Assembly: GCA_049287505.1 (NCBI GenBank)
Contig: JBAQFY010000013.1
Coordinates: forward strand, 1 to 6,650
DNA from: NIOZ-UU13 sp049287505
GTDB lineage: Bacteria; Planctomycetota; Phycisphaerae; Sedimentisphaerales; Anaerobacaceae
Length of the DNA stretch: 6,650 bases
Direction: 5' to 3'
Shown: positions 6,511 through 6,650 of the stretch, piece by piece
Layout of the letters: each line of letters opens with the position of its first letter
How positions within the stretch are numbered: position 1 is the stretch's first letter
Notes under the pieces: generated by a model
What the model was told of the DNA's origin: nothing
Database searches by the model: none
What the model saw: the letters and a program-made list of their open reading frames with translations, nothing else
Translations under genes and position numbers: made by a program

Positions 6511-6650
6511 ATTAGGTTTCAAAAGGGAGGAGGTAGCGTCAAGTCGAAAAAAATCATTCTGGGCAAATGTGTGTAATGTAGTGAGTGTGAAAATTATTAT
6601 CGGTCGTTTTGTTTGAGGTTGCCTGCATCTCATTATCTGCTGGTCGCAGA

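Larger units (their letters stand above)
5966..6650. other. Gene-less region of about 685 bases with several hairpins and promoter-like signals
   Basis: No protein gene is convincing on either strand. The frames are short, and the longest minus-strand frame seen near the right end is about 44 codons with no recognisable content. No tRNA T-arm was seen. The stretch contains stems at 6044-6105, 6119-6144, 6182-6200 and 6236-6263, a perfect palindrome AAAATCGATTTT at 6293-6304, an extended -10-type promoter near 6329-6358, a possible long-range stem at 6431-6510 and a GGGAGGAGG run at 6525-6533. It may encode a structured RNA or be the long leader of a gene beyond the window. Confidence 0.6.

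Noticed and set aside
6541..6616. Two short look-alike frames, one ending KKIILGKCV-stop (6547-6576) and one reading VKIIIGRFV-stop (6587-6616)
   Set aside because: The resemblance is striking, but the first has no start codon after the GGGAGGAGG run and both are about ten codons, so chance is the simpler explanation.

Overview
The window most likely comes from a member of the Planctomycetes-Verrucomicrobia-Chlamydiae (PVC) group, probably a Phycisphaerae/Sedimentisphaerales-type planctomycete. The best evidence is the small basic protein at 4864-5115. Its N-terminal core (DRSLK, RHRNVLTRAERIEKL, LPKV) matches the small protein regarded as a PVC signature. The adjacent membrane protein with a SPOR-like C-terminus fits this, but the class-level placement is inference.

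Left part (1-1914, + strand): a two-gene cassette whose reading frames overlap by 4 bases. The first gene encodes an OLD-like/ABC-type AAA ATPase and the second a TOPRIM-like DUF3226 protein with an extra N-terminal cysteine knuckle. ATPase plus TOPRIM nuclease is the layout of OLD nucleases, Gabija GajA and the PARIS pair AriA/AriB. Here the two halves are separate genes and the second belongs to a different family (DUF3226, not DUF4435). This is the best candidate in the window for an undescribed defence system. The pair looks more AT-rich than the genes to its right, which suggests transfer.

Middle (2018-4710, - strand): an unrecognised membrane-anchored coiled-coil protein converges on the cassette. 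Upstream of it is a large exported protein that joins a penicillin-binding/class C beta-lactamase-type serine hydrolase to a C-terminal beta-propeller-like domain. Between this gene and the next is a short stretch of small direct repeats (4738-4852).

Right part (4864-5890, - strand): a likely two-gene operon, transcribed from a promoter at about 5933-5960. It encodes the single-pass SPOR-like membrane protein and then the PVC small basic protein, with a 25-base gap holding a clear Shine-Dalgarno site.

Far right (about 5966-6650): no convincing protein gene. The stretch contains several hairpins, an extended -10-type promoter candidate on the + strand, a possible long-range stem and a strong Shine-Dalgarno-like run near 6525. 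It is best read as one or more structured non-coding RNAs or a long 5' leader for a gene beyond the window. Bases 1-109 hold no recognisable feature apart from the ribosome binding site of the first gene.
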